From the NCBI GenBank assembly GCA_965372355.1, contig CBDVBZ010000023.1, forward strand, positions 1 through 32,701: DNA of 32,701 nucleotides. Reading direction: 5' to 3'. The translations under genes and the position numbers were made by a program. Shown here piece by piece: positions 15,170 to 24,764 of this stretch. The notes beneath the pieces are model-generated. The model ran no database searches. It was not told the origin of the DNA and saw nothing but the letters and a program-made list of their open reading frames with translations. This stretch comes from CBDVBZ01 sp965372355. Lineage in GTDB: Bacteria > Krumholzibacteriota > Krumholzibacteriia > WVZY01. Numbering within the stretch: the first letter of the stretch is position 1; every line of letters starts with the position of its first letter.

Positions 15170-15171
15170 CC

Positions 15172-15187
15172 GCGGCGGAGCCGCTTT
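15172..15187 (+). terminator. Weak hairpin after the metalloprotease gene
   Basis: GCGGC (15172-15176) pairs with GCCGC (15180-15184) around GGA, followed by only TTT. It sits 3 bases past the stop codon. The stem is short and the T-run poor, so termination is uncertain. Confidence 0.3.
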
Positions 15188-15341
15188 CCCACACACTCTT
15201 CAGCGACCGAAACGTCAAGACTGCCAGTATGAACTGACATTATGGCAGCTACGATTTACCGCCGAACGCACTCATACCAAGCCTTGATCATAACAGATTG
15301 CAATTGAATGAGTTATCCGGTCGATTGCTTTGTCTCGTCCC

Positions 15342-15356
15342 TGGCATCCTTTGTGC
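15342..15356 (+). promoter_or_regulatory. Possible sigma-54 (-24/-12) element upstream of clpB
   Basis: TGGCATCCTTTGTGC has GG and GC at the required spacing (consensus TGGCACG-N4-TTGC; here TGGCA is kept and TTGC reads GTGC). It lies 51 bases before the clpB start. I see no CIRCE element and no clear sigma-32-type or sigma-70-type promoter in the 238-base gap. One chance match of this quality is plausible, so confidence is low. Confidence 0.28.
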
Positions 15357-15407
15357 GTTGCATGGTTGGTGACACACAACCCAAGTGTTGCTCAAGGAGA
15401 TGAGATT

Positions 15408-17999
15408 ATGATAATGGACAAGTTTACCGATAAGGCCCGGGAGGCGCTGAGTGGGGCGAGCGAAGCAGCCTTCCTCAAGAACCACATCGAGGTGACTCCC
15501 TGGCATCTGCTCAAGGCGTTGGTCGACCAAAGCGGCGGCATCGTGCCGGCCCTTCTCGACGGCATCGGCATCTCGGTGGATCGAGTCGGCGAACTCGTCG
15601 ACAAGCAGCTGGAGAGCCTTGCCACGCAGGAGGGCGCGGGAGAGACGTATATGTCGGGGGATCTCAAGGCGGTGATCAAGGGCGCCTTCAGCGAGGCCGA
15701 GCGGTTAAAGGATGCCTATGTCTCAACCGAGCATCTTCTTCTGGCGATGCTCGCCGCCCGAAAAAGCGCTGTTTCCGAGCTGCTGCAGGGGCTGGGGATT
15801 ACGCGCGATAGGACACTCGGTGCCCTGGAGGGCGTTCGAGGGTCGGAGAGCGTCGTTGACGCCAATCCCGAGGCGAAGTACCAGGCCCTGGAGCGTTTCA
15901 CAATCGATCTGGTCGCCGCGGCGAGGGACGGCAAGATCGACCCCGTGATCGGCAGGGAAGAGGAGATTCGGCGGACCACCCAGATTCTATCCCGTCGCAC
16001 CAAGAACAACCCCGTGCTGATCGGCGACCCCGGCGTGGGCAAAACGGCAATCGTTGAAGGTCTTGCCCAGCGCATCGCCGACGGGGATGTGCCCGATACG
16101 CTTAAGCCCAAGCAGATACTGGCGCTCGACATGGGGGCGCTGGTGGCCGGCACGAAATTCCGCGGCGAGTTCGAAGAACGCTTCAAGGCAGTTCTCAAGG
16201 CGATCCAGAGCGCGCAGGGGCAGGTGATTCTCTTTATCGACGAGTTGCACACGCTGGTCGGCGCCGGCGCCGCCGAGGGTTCGCTCGACGCGTCGAACAT
16301 GATCAAACCAACGCTCGCAAGAGGTGAGCTCCACTGCATCGGGGCGACCACCGTAAACGAGTATCGAAAACACATCGAGAAAGACGCCGCACTCGAAAGA
16401 CGCTTTCAGGTCGTGATGGTCAGGGAGCCAAGCGTTGATGAAACGGTGTCGATTCTCCGCGGTCTGAAGGAGCGCTACGAGGTTCATCACGGTGTCCGTA
16501 TCAAGGACAAGGCGCTGGTGGCGGCGGCGCGTCTCTCGGATCGCTACATATCGGACCGGTTTCTGCCCGACAAGGCGATCGATCTGATCGATGAGGCCGC
16601 TTCCAAGCTGAGGTTGGAGCTGGACAGCCAGCCGGTGCAGCTCACCGCGATCGATCAGAAACTGACACAGCTTAAGATCGAGAAGAAGGTTCTCGAAAAA
16701 GAGGACGACAAATCCTCGAACGAGCGTCTGACAGAATTGGAGCGTGAAATCGCGGAGCTCGATGAAACCCGCAGCGCTCTGGCGCTGGAATGGCAGAACG
16801 AGAAGGAAGCCATACAGTCGATCCGTGCGATCAAAAAAGAGATCGAAGAGGCCGGGCGGAGTGAGCAGCAGGCGACCCGGGAAAACAACCTGGAGATGCT
16901 CGGTGAGATCCGATATGGGTTGCTCCCCAGGCTGGCGAAACGTCTGGAAGACGCGAACGCCACACTGGATTCGATTCGCGAGCGTGGCTCGATGCTCAAG
17001 GAGGAAGTGAGCGACGAAGAAGTCGCGGAAATCGTCGCCGGGTGGACCGGCATTCCGGTGAGCCGGATGATGGAGGCGGAGAAGGAGAAGCTCCTCAACC
17101 TTGAGGCGCGTCTGGGCAACCGGGTGGTCGGGCAGACTGAGGCGGTCCACGCGGTGTCCGAGGCGGTCCGTCGGGCCCGCACGGGTTTGAGTATACCGAA
17201 CCGGCCCGTGGGTTCCTTTATGTTCGTCGGACCGACGGGCGTCGGCAAGACCGAGCTTGCCAAAGCCCTTGCGGAAACACTCTTTGACGACGAGCATAAG
17301 ATCGTTCGCGTCGATATGTCCGAGTACATGGAGAAGCACTCCGTCGCCCGGCTCATCGGGGCGCCGCCGGGGTATGTGGGCTATGAAGAGGGCGGCTACC
17401 TCACCGAAGCCATACGAAAGCAGCCGTACTCCGTGATTCTTATGGACGAGATCGAGAAGGCGCACCCGGATGTGTTCAATCTCCTGCTTCAGATTCTTGA
17501 TGACGGTCGGCTGACCGATGGCAAGGGCAGAACGGTTGATTTTACAAACAGCCTCGTGATCATGACTTCGAACCTGGGAACATCGCAGGAGGACACATCC
17601 GCAGGGTTCGAGTCGATGAAGAAGCGCGTGCTCGATGTTGTTCGTTCCAGTTTCAAACCCGAGTTCCTCAATCGGCTCGATGATGTCATTGTATTCCACG
17701 CGCTGAGTGATATCGAGATCAGGAGTATCACAGAACTCCAGATCGAGGAGCTCAAGCGACGTCTCAGCGTACGAGGCATCGAGCTCGACGTCGCACCAGA
17801 GGTCATCGAGATGCTGGCAAGGGAGGGTTTTGACCCCGTCTACGGAGCAAGACCCCTCAGACGACTGATCCAGAAAAAGATCGAGAATCGAATCGCTACG
17901 GCCCTTCTCGACGGCTCAATAGAGGAGAGTGGGGGCACGGTAAAGGTCGCGGGTGCGAACGGCGAAGTGGCTGTATACGCCGGAGTCCACACAGCCTAA
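15408..17999 (+). CDS. clpB: ATP-dependent disaggregase ClpB
   Basis: Start at ATG 15408, 8 bases after AAGGAG; ATG 15414 would be 14 bases away. The 863 residues match the usual ClpB length of about 860. In order: Clp N-domain repeats (1 to about 145), the first AAA+ domain with Walker A 'GDPGVGKTA' (206-214) and 'LFIDELHTLVGAGAAEGSLD', a coiled-coil middle domain rich in E, K and R (about 400-530) that separates ClpB from ClpA/ClpC, and the second AAA+ domain with Walker A 'GPTGVGKTE' (608-616) and 'GAPPGYVGYEEGGYLTEAIR'. No IGL-type ClpP-binding loop was noticed. It works with DnaK to pull proteins out of aggregates in the cytosol. It appears to be a single-gene unit. Confidence 0.97.
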   Translation: MIMDKFTDKAREALSGASEAAFLKNHIEVTPWHLLKALVDQSGGIVPALLDGIGISVDRVGELVDKQLESLATQEGAGETYMSGDLKAVIKGAFSEAERLKDAYVSTEHLLLAMLAARKSAVSELLQGLGITRDRTLGALEGVRGSESVVDANPEAKYQALERFTIDLVAAARDGKIDPVIGREEEIRRTTQILSRRTKNNPVLIGDPGVGKTAIVEGLAQRIADGDVPDTLKPKQILALDMGALVAGTKFRGEFEERFKAVLKAIQSAQGQVILFIDELHTLVGAGAAEGSLDASNMIKPTLARGELHCIGATTVNEYRKHIEKDAALERRFQVVMVREPSVDETVSILRGLKERYEVHHGVRIKDKALVAAARLSDRYISDRFLPDKAIDLIDEAASKLRLELDSQPVQLTAIDQKLTQLKIEKKVLEKEDDKSSNERLTELEREIAELDETRSALALEWQNEKEAIQSIRAIKKEIEEAGRSEQQATRENNLEMLGEIRYGLLPRLAKRLEDANATLDSIRERGSMLKEEVSDEEVAEIVAGWTGIPVSRMMEAEKEKLLNLEARLGNRVVGQTEAVHAVSEAVRRARTGLSIPNRPVGSFMFVGPTGVGKTELAKALAETLFDDEHKIVRVDMSEYMEKHSVARLIGAPPGYVGYEEGGYLTEAIRKQPYSVILMDEIEKAHPDVFNLLLQILDDGRLTDGKGRTVDFTNSLVIMTSNLGTSQEDTSAGFESMKKRVLDVVRSSFKPEFLNRLDDVIVFHALSDIEIRSITELQIEELKRRLSVRGIELDVAPEVIEMLAREGFDPVYGARPLRRLIQKKIENRIATALLDGSIEESGGTVKVAGANGEVAVYAGVHTA

Positions 18000-18003
18000 C
18001 CCC

Positions 18004-18031
18004 TTGACTGTACTCGTTTGTAGGTTATAAT
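18004..18031 (+). promoter_or_regulatory. Sigma-70-like promoter for the C25 protease gene
   Basis: TTGACT (18004-18009), a 16-base spacer and a perfect TATAAT (18026-18031), immediately after the clpB stop. Transcription would start near 18038, leaving a leader of about 175 bases before the ATG at 18213. Confidence 0.65.
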
Positions 18032-18212
18032 AGGGATTGAGGCGCCGTCACAGGCGGCTCGAGACATCGCCCGCCCCTAAGAGAGGGACAAAGGCCCTGG
18101 TGCCCCGTTTCGATATCGACGAGATCGGCCTGCCCCCTTGTTACCCATTGAAGTGTCGCGTCGTGTCCTAGCTATGTATGCACGCTGCTTTCGGATTGGT
18201 GGACGTTCTGCA

Positions 18213-21200
18213 ATGCCCAGGTCGTTGAAGTCCGCGAAACTACGGTCCGCCCAAATCGCGATCGCTCTGTCGGTGGCCATTTTCGCAGCGCTGTGCGTCT
18301 GTGCCAACGTTGCGGGAGCCGAAACGCTGTTCTTCTTGATCGAGACGACGCGGGAGAGCGTCATCATCAAGGGTCCCAACGATCACGTCACGGTCTTCGT
18401 CAAGGAGAACGGATACGCACAGACCGGGGTTGTGGGCGAGCCGTCGCTCCCATACCGGGTTGTGGGCGTTCTGCTTCCCCAGGGTCAGCAGGTTGCCTCT
18501 TTCGAGGCGATGCCTCGGAACGAACGGGTGATTCGCTCGGACGTGACGGTGGCCCCGGCTACCGCGGTACGCCCGGATAACACGCCAGCGAGTGCGGGGT
18601 CGGTTCCGTTGGCGCGGTCGAACGGCGGAGACGTTTTCCCCGGCGGTTACGGGCGATACTTGTCCACCGGCTATCTGCACGGGCGCGCCATCGCTTCTTT
18701 TGCCGTTTTTCCCGTCAGAGTGGCAGGCGGCGATCTGGTGCTCAACGAGACGATCGAGTTGCGCGTGACAACCGAGCCCGCCGACCCGGCGCTCGACATC
18801 GCCATTCAAGAGCGCCACCGCAGCGGTTTTGACAGCCGCACGGACGATTTGATATCGACTCTTGTCGTCAATCCCGAGATGACACTGAGCTACGGTTTCG
18901 GACGTGTCTACGTCGCGGAGAAGCCGGGCGGTTTTCAACCGACATCTTACCCATCGCTCGACGGAAGCCCCGTCGACTATCTGATCATCACTACCGAAGA
19001 TCTCGCCGGCGAATACCAGGTCCTGGCAAATTGGAGGACCGCACAGGGCGTACCGACGGTGGTCCGGACGATCGAGTGGATTCAGGCCAACGCGAGGAAC
19101 GGGGTTGATATACAGGAGACGATTCGATTCTTTGTCCGCGACGCATACACGAACTGGGGCATCCGTTACCTGCTGCTCGGTGGAGACACCGACATCCTCC
19201 CCACGCGATATGCGTTGAGCAGATACTGGCCGCCGGGCGGCCAGACCCGGGTGCCCACGGACCTGTATTTCGGTTGTCTCGATGGATCGTGGAACGACGG
19301 CAACCACGACGAGAATTGGGGCGAGCCGGTCCTCGATAACCCCGACTTCTACGCGGAGGTCTACCACGGCCGCCTGCCGGTATCGGACCCGGCCGATGTG
19401 GCGATGATGATCGATCGCATCAAGCGCTATGAGGCTGCGGAAAACCCGGATTACATGAACAAGTATCTGATTCTCGCCGAGGTGTTGTTCCCGGAGGACT
19501 GGGTCGAGGGGGAGACGATCCTGACGAACGGCACCATATTCAGTGAGTACATCTATCATGCGATTCTGGACACGACGTTGCTCGACGTCACGCGCATGTA
19601 TCAGACGGAAGATCTATACCCGGGCTCGGTGGAAGAAACCAGAGCCGCGGCCATGGACTCGTTGAACGCCGGTTTTAACCATGTGCTTCATATCGGCCAT
19701 GGTTACCGTCACAACATGTCTGTGGCCGACGCGAGCATCCGAAGCCCGGATGCCGATACTCTGTCGAACGACGGCCGTTGGTTCAACCTGTACATGTTGA
19801 ATTGTACGGCGGCCGCGTACGACTACTTCTGCCTGGCCGAGCATTTCCTTCAGAACCCGAACGGCGGTGCTGTATCGGTGGTCGGCGCGGACGAGATTGC
19901 GTTTCCTTACGCGTCGTCCTATTACATGAACGAGTACTACGATGTGATGTTCAAACAGGGCGCGGTGCATATCGGCGAGGCGTTCGCGCTCTCGCGGCTC
20001 CCGCGGACCCCGCTTGCCACCGGCAGCGATGCTCCAGACGCGTGGACCCATTTCATGTACTCGTTGCTTGCCGATCCCACGATGCAGTTGTTTACAGCGC
20101 CGGTGCGAATGCCGGTCGTCGCGCACCCCGGCAACGTTGGTCTGGGGGCGAGTGTCATGTCCTTCATGGTGACCGCCGGGGGGGCACCTGTGGATTCGGC
20201 GGTGATCTGTCTTACAAAGGGTGATGAGGACTACGAGACCGTTGTTACGGACGTTGCGGGCCAAGCCATGGTCGAGTTTACAAGCGAGACACCGGGGAGT
20301 ATCCGTGTGATGGTGACGGGTCTGAACCTTGCCAGTTACGAGAGCTACATCATGGTGGACGTGGTAGCGGAGGCCTATGTCAACGTCGCGAGTGTTGTCG
20401 TCGATGACGACTCGCTCGATGGTACGTTCGGGAACGGTGACGGAATGGTCGATGCGGGCGAAGTGGTTGATTTTGTCATCGATCTTGTCAACACGGGAGG
20501 GACATCGGCGGGAGGCGTGTCCCTGGCGCTTTCGAGTTCGGATGGGGCGGCGACGGTCATCAGCCCCGCCGCGCAGTACGGAAACATCGATATCAGCTCG
20601 ACGATGTCGACATCGGACGCACTGCGCATCGCATTCGACCCCGGGATCGCCGACGAGACCTTGATGGAGTTTTTTGTTGTCGTGTCCGACTCCAACGCGG
20701 TGACATGGCTCGATCGCATCGAACAGATCGTTCACGCACCCGTTCTGGAGCTGACGACGCTCCGGATCGACGACACCGCCTCGGGCGACGGTGATGGAAT
20801 CATCGGAGCGGGCGAGCAAGTCAGATTATATTACGAGCTCAAGAACTACGGAACGGGGACCGCGAACGGTTTGTTCGCGCAACTGGAGGACCTCGACGGG
20901 GCCTTCGTCTTGATGGAGGGGGCCGATTCGTATCCGGACATCGGGATGTTCGCGGTCTATGAGAACACATCGGGTTTTCTCATCATGGAGCCGGATACAA
21001 CTGCGGAACACCGGCTCCGCGTGGTCATCGACGATATCTACAGTCGCGTGTACATTGATACGATTGAGTTGCGGCCACCGCTGCCACCGGGTTCCTTGTC
21101 ATTTGATGCCAGTTTTGGTCCGGACCGGCTCTCCGTAGCGTGGGTGCACAGTACTTCACCAGACATCGCAAAGTACAACGTGTATCGTTCGACGAGCGTG

Positions 21201-23243
21201 TCGGGCCCGTTTGTCAGGGCGAATCCGGATCTCATCGATCACGCCGTCTACGTCGACGCGGGTCTTGCGCCCACTACGCAGTACTTTTTTCATATCACCG
21301 CGGTCGACAGCTCGGGCAATGAAAGTGTCCCTTCACCTGTCTACTCGGCGAGTACGAATCCTCCGCAGCTGGCTGGGTTTCCGATCGGCATGATCTATTC
21401 AAGAGTTAGCTCGCCGGCCGTTGGTGATATCGACGGCGATGGCGACAACGAGATCGTCGTTGGAAACGAGTACGTGTATGCGTGGCACGCGGATGGAATG
21501 GAACTCCGGGATGGGGACAACGATCCGCGGACCTGGGGGGTGCTCAATACTGAAGGGGACCAGTACGACGCGGCCATCGCCCTTGCCCATATCGATGATG
21601 TGCCGGGTCTTGATATCGTGGCTGCCGATTTGTACACCGGCACGGTCTTCTGCATGAACTACAACGGAGATGTGCTCCCCGGCTGGCCACAGCAAAGCGG
21701 GGACCAGTTCCGCGCTTCACCCGTAACGGGCGACCTGGATGGCGACGGACGTGTCGAAGTAGTCGCCATCGACATCCGGGGTGTCCTCTATGCCTGGCAC
21801 AGAGACGGTTCCGAAGTTATGGACGGTGATTCCAACCCATCGACACATGGTGTCTTCTTCCAGGCTCCGCTGATCGGTGCCTGGCATTACTCGACACCAT
21901 CTCTGTGTGACATTGATGCTGACTTCATGGATGAGATCATTCTGGGGACTATCCTGGACACCGTGTATGCGCTCAACGGCGACGGGAGCAGTGTGCCGGG
22001 TTGGCCGTTCGTCATGAGCGGGGAAATGGTCGGTGGGGTAGTCACGGGATACATCGACGACGATTACTTTCCGGAGATTGTTGTGCGTTCGGGCGCTGGC
22101 GAAGTCTACGTGTTGGAACACGACGGCACGGTAAAGACTCCAGGTTGGCCGCGCATCATACCCTACACAGAGGCCTACTACCGAGCGACGCCGGCTCTCG
22201 CCGACATCGACGGGGATGGGAGGCTCGATATCGTTCTCGCCCATCACAGCACAGTGCCCCTGGAGTCGCGGCTCTACGTCGTCGACTATGAGGGCAACGA
22301 TTTGCCCGGGTGGCCGGTGGTCTACGCGACGACGTTCAGCACGTGCTCTCCTGTTGTGGCGGATATCGATGGAGACGGTTATCTCGACATCGTAATGGGG
22401 GACGAAGGGGGCTTGATCTACGGGTTCGATCGACACGGCAATCCGCTGGCGGGTTTCCCCATAGCGACGAAAGACGCGGTTCGCGCGACGCCGTTCATCA
22501 CGGATGTGGATGGGGATGGTGACGAGGACATGGTAGTGCAGAGCTGGGACCAGAATCTCTATGTGTACGACTTCGACGGTGCCCATGTGCCGGGGTCGGG
22601 ACAGTGGCCAACAGTACACGCGAACCTGCATCGTAACGGGAGGGCGGGTTACACGGTCGCGACCGGCATCGCGGGCGCGGCTTTCAGTGTCAGCGTTCAC
22701 GATGAAACGGTTAGTCTAAGATGGGTGCTTGCCTCGATTGGCGGCCGCACTTACGACGTTCACAGGGCCGAGGCGACTGGGGATGGGATCGTGCGCGGCG
22801 GTTTTGTGATGATTGCGAGTGATGTCTCAGATGATGCCCTCGGCGTGCTCCGTGTTGACGACGGCGACGTGGAAGTGGGGAAGCACTACGTCTACCAACT
22901 CGTGTCACAGGACAATCCCGCCGACGTGTTCGTCACGCACGCGGTCTATGTGCCGGTCACACGGGCTGAACTGAGGCAGAACTATCCGAATCCTTTCAAC
23001 CCCACCACTCAGATTGCGTACTATGTTGCCGACGGTGCCCCGCAGCACGCATCGCTCGTCATATACGACGTCACGGGCGCGCGGGTACGAACCCTCGTCA
23101 ACGGTATGAGGGACACCGGCCGCCGCGTGGCGACCTGGGACGGCCGCGACGGCAACGGCAGCCAGGTGGCCTCCGGTATCTACTTCTATCGCCTCGTATT
23201 GGGGCAGTTCACAGCAACAAAGAGAATGCTGCTGCTCAAATGA
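18213..23243 (+). CDS. Gingipain-like (peptidase C25) secreted multidomain protease with sorting domain
   Basis: Start at ATG 18213, 9 bases after GGTGGA and directly before a signal peptide (about 1-36, ending 'NVAGA'); an in-frame TTG at 18138 would add 25 residues. The 1,676-residue product has a propeptide-like N-terminus and a C25 catalytic domain (about 250-625) with the likely dyad H496 ('HIGHGYRHN') and C531 ('LNCTAAAYDYF'). Ig/CARDB-like domains, a fibronectin-III domain (about 954-1045) and seven FG-GAP-like repeats with DxDxDG calcium loops (about 1065-1465) follow. A C-terminal 'LRQNYPNPFNPTT' FlgD-like sorting domain (about 1587-1676) ends it. Such tails direct export by type IX-like secretion. 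It is probably a surface or secreted cysteine protease with an adhesive propeller. Cleavage specificity is not readable. Confidence 0.92.
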   Translation: MPRSLKSAKLRSAQIAIALSVAIFAALCVCANVAGAETLFFLIETTRESVIIKGPNDHVTVFVKENGYAQTGVVGEPSLPYRVVGVLLPQGQQVASFEAMPRNERVIRSDVTVAPATAVRPDNTPASAGSVPLARSNGGDVFPGGYGRYLSTGYLHGRAIASFAVFPVRVAGGDLVLNETIELRVTTEPADPALDIAIQERHRSGFDSRTDDLISTLVVNPEMTLSYGFGRVYVAEKPGGFQPTSYPSLDGSPVDYLIITTEDLAGEYQVLANWRTAQGVPTVVRTIEWIQANARNGVDIQETIRFFVRDAYTNWGIRYLLLGGDTDILPTRYALSRYWPPGGQTRVPTDLYFGCLDGSWNDGNHDENWGEPVLDNPDFYAEVYHGRLPVSDPADVAMMIDRIKRYEAAENPDYMNKYLILAEVLFPEDWVEGETILTNGTIFSEYIYHAILDTTLLDVTRMYQTEDLYPGSVEETRAAAMDSLNAGFNHVLHIGHGYRHNMSVADASIRSPDADTLSNDGRWFNLYMLNCTAAAYDYFCLAEHFLQNPNGGAVSVVGADEIAFPYASSYYMNEYYDVMFKQGAVHIGEAFALSRLPRTPLATGSDAPDAWTHFMYSLLADPTMQLFTAPVRMPVVAHPGNVGLGASVMSFMVTAGGAPVDSAVICLTKGDEDYETVVTDVAGQAMVEFTSETPGSIRVMVTGLNLASYESYIMVDVVAEAYVNVASVVVDDDSLDGTFGNGDGMVDAGEVVDFVIDLVNTGGTSAGGVSLALSSSDGAATVISPAAQYGNIDISSTMSTSDALRIAFDPGIADETLMEFFVVVSDSNAVTWLDRIEQIVHAPVLELTTLRIDDTASGDGDGIIGAGEQVRLYYELKNYGTGTANGLFAQLEDLDGAFVLMEGADSYPDIGMFAVYENTSGFLIMEPDTTAEHRLRVVIDDIYSRVYIDTIELRPPLPPGSLSFDASFGPDRLSVAWVHSTSPDIAKYNVYRSTSVSGPFVRANPDLIDHAVYVDAGLAPTTQYFFHITAVDSSGNESVPSPVYSASTNPPQLAGFPIGMIYSRVSSPAVGDIDGDGDNEIVVGNEYVYAWHADGMELRDGDNDPRTWGVLNTEGDQYDAAIALAHIDDVPGLDIVAADLYTGTVFCMNYNGDVLPGWPQQSGDQFRASPVTGDLDGDGRVEVVAIDIRGVLYAWHRDGSEVMDGDSNPSTHGVFFQAPLIGAWHYSTPSLCDIDADFMDEIILGTILDTVYALNGDGSSVPGWPFVMSGEMVGGVVTGYIDDDYFPEIVVRSGAGEVYVLEHDGTVKTPGWPRIIPYTEAYYRATPALADIDGDGRLDIVLAHHSTVPLESRLYVVDYEGNDLPGWPVVYATTFSTCSPVVADIDGDGYLDIVMGDEGGLIYGFDRHGNPLAGFPIATKDAVRATPFITDVDGDGDEDMVVQSWDQNLYVYDFDGAHVPGSGQWPTVHANLHRNGRAGYTVATGIAGAAFSVSVHDETVSLRWVLASIGGRTYDVHRAEATGDGIVRGGFVMIASDVSDDALGVLRVDDGDVEVGKHYVYQLVSQDNPADVFVTHAVYVPVTRAELRQNYPNPFNPTTQIAYYVADGAPQHASLVIYDVTGARVRTLVNGMRDTGRRVATWDGRDGNGSQVASGIYFYRLVLGQFTATKRMLLLK

Positions 23244-23261
23244 GCGCCCAGCAAAGGGCGC
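23244..23261 (+). terminator. Hairpin directly after the C25 protease stop
   Basis: GCGCCC (23244-23249), a 6-base loop and GGGCGC (23256-23261), starting right after the TGA. No T-run follows, so it may protect the 3' end or act as a weak terminator. Confidence 0.35.
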
Positions 23262-23558
23262 GTTGATCCAGTCGGCTGAGAAGCGCCGAAGCAGCGGCGG
23301 CGCCACCGGCCTACTCTACAAGGTGTCGTTTCTGGTTGGTTCGGCGAGTCGAGGGAACACATTCCCTCACCGCTATGCGACAGTTTTAGTCGTACTAACC
23401 GCGCTCGGTATCGACACTTCCACCACGATTTCTAGATTGACAGCGTGGGCTTTGGAATGGTACGTTGCTACGAAGCAAACAACTCCTAAGTCCGACTCGA
23501 TATTTGACTTGTGGATATCCCACGGGTCGGTGTTCCTCAAAAAAATCAGGTAAGAGAA
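23262..23558 (+). other. Intergenic region before the acyl-CoA dehydrogenase
   Basis: Together with the hairpin before it, this makes a 315-base gap. A TTG-started frame at 23263-23553 could encode 96 residues, but it has no ribosome site or recognisable motif and a mixed composition, so I do not call it. The only other signals are a promoter-like pair near the 3' end and the imperfect palindrome GTGGATATCCCAC around 23512-23524. Confidence 0.5.
23437..23466 (+). promoter_or_regulatory. Candidate promoter of the acd-etfBA operon
   Basis: A perfect TTGACA (23437-23442), an 18-base spacer and the weak -10 TACGTT (23461-23466). It lies about 90 bases before the ATG at 23559. The -35 is good and the -10 poor. 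Confidence 0.35.
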
Positions 23559-24707
23559 ATGACTGCTTTCTACGATCTATCTGAAGAAGAACGTCTCATC
23601 CAACAGACCGCGAAAGAGTTCGCCGACAGCGAAGTGGCCCCCATGGCCGTGAAGACCGACGCGGAGAGCCGATTCCCCAGGGAGTTGGTTGAGGGATTGG
23701 CCAAACTCGGTTTTCTGGGAATGCTCATCCCCGAGGAGTATGGGGGAAGCGGCGTTGGTAATTTCTGTCAGGTGCTGGCATTGGAAGAGATCAACCGAGC
23801 GTGCGCGTCGACAGGTGTGGCAATGTCGGTGCACAATTCGCTCGCCACGTCGCCCATCATTAAGTTTGGCAACGAGGAGACCAAGAAGAAGTACCTTCCC
23901 AAGATGGCCACAGGGGAATGGATCGGCTGCTACGCGTTGAGCGAGGCGAACGCGGGGAGCGACGCGGCGTCTCTCCAGTGTCGCGCCGAAAAAGACGGCG
24001 ATGACTGGGTGCTCAACGGGGAGAAGACGTGGATCACGACGGGTGCGGAGGCGGATGTCTACGTCGTCATGGTCCGAACGAACCCCGATGAGCGCGCGAA
24101 AGGCATTAGCACTTTCGTTCTCGAGCGAGGTATGAAGGGACTGACCGTTGGTAGAAAAGAAGACAAACTGGGGCTGCGGGGATCGAGCACGGTGCAGATC
24201 GCACTCGAGGATTGTCGGGTGCCCGCAATAAACATGCTGGGCAAGGAAGGCGAGGGTTTCACGATCGCTATGAAGACGCTCGACGGCGGGCGCATCGGTA
24301 TCGCTACACAGGCCGTCGGCATCGCGCAGGCGTGTCTGGATGCGTCGTCCAAGTATGCGAGGGAACGCGAGCAGTTCGGCAAACCTATCGGCGAGTTCCA
24401 GGCGATTCAGTGGAAGATCGCCGACATGGCGACGGCCATCGAGGCGTCCAGGTTGCTGGTGTATCGCGCGGCGAGGCTCCGCGACCGGGATGCACCGCAC
24501 ACGAAGGAAGCGGCAATGGCTAAGCTTTTTGCGTCGGAGACATCCAACCGCGCCGCCCGAGAGGCAATCCAGATACACGGGGGTGCCGGTTATCTCAAGG
24601 ACTTTCCCGTTGAGAGGTACCTGCGCGACGCGAGGATAACAGAGATCTATGAAGGAACGAGCGAGGTTCAGAGAATCGTAATCGCTCGCTTTTTTACCAG
24701 AGGCTAG
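23559..24707 (+). CDS. Short-chain acyl-CoA dehydrogenase (butyryl-CoA type)
   Basis: Start at ATG 23559; an in-frame extension to 23511 lacks family similarity. The 382 residues match the family length of about 380. Visible landmarks are 'IPEEYGGSGVGNFCQVLALE', the FAD-contact region 'CYALSEANAGSDAASL', 'WVLNGEKTWITTGAEADVYV', 'GIATQAVGIAQACLDASSKY', 'QIHGGAGYLKDFPVERYLRD' and 'IYEGTSEVQR' with E365 as the likely catalytic base. Position 365-368 and the IYEGTSE context fit the short/medium-chain branch. The flavoenzyme oxidises acyl-CoA to trans-2-enoyl-CoA and passes electrons to the electron-transfer flavoprotein encoded by the next two genes. Chain-length preference is inferred. Confidence 0.95.
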   Translation: MTAFYDLSEEERLIQQTAKEFADSEVAPMAVKTDAESRFPRELVEGLAKLGFLGMLIPEEYGGSGVGNFCQVLALEEINRACASTGVAMSVHNSLATSPIIKFGNEETKKKYLPKMATGEWIGCYALSEANAGSDAASLQCRAEKDGDDWVLNGEKTWITTGAEADVYVVMVRTNPDERAKGISTFVLERGMKGLTVGRKEDKLGLRGSSTVQIALEDCRVPAINMLGKEGEGFTIAMKTLDGGRIGIATQAVGIAQACLDASSKYAREREQFGKPIGEFQAIQWKIADMATAIEASRLLVYRAARLRDRDAPHTKEAAMAKLFASETSNRAAREAIQIHGGAGYLKDFPVERYLRDARITEIYEGTSEVQRIVIARFFTRG

Positions 24708-24764
24708 ATTCACGGCAAACGCAACCAGGCGATTGATAACGGCTAGGACGGAGGAGGACCGGCA

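Noticed and set aside
15987..17699. 570-codon open frame antisense to clpB
   Set aside because: It is a shadow of the codon bias of clpB on the other strand; no ribosome site, no recognisable domain, and clpB is certain.
18195..18209. TGGTGGACGTTCTGC as a sigma-54 element before the C25 protease
   Set aside because: It would place transcription start after the ATG at 18213, and the TATAAT promoter at 18004-18031 explains expression better.
18240..22700. Several long antisense frames (18240-19559, 19614-20819, 21717-22700) in the C25 protease gene
   Set aside because: All are explained by the sense gene, whose domains run continuously across the region.
23263..23553. 96-codon frame between the C25 protease and the dehydrogenase
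   Set aside because: TTG start without a ribosome site, no domain or signal peptide, and it ends only 5 bases before the dehydrogenase ATG by chance.
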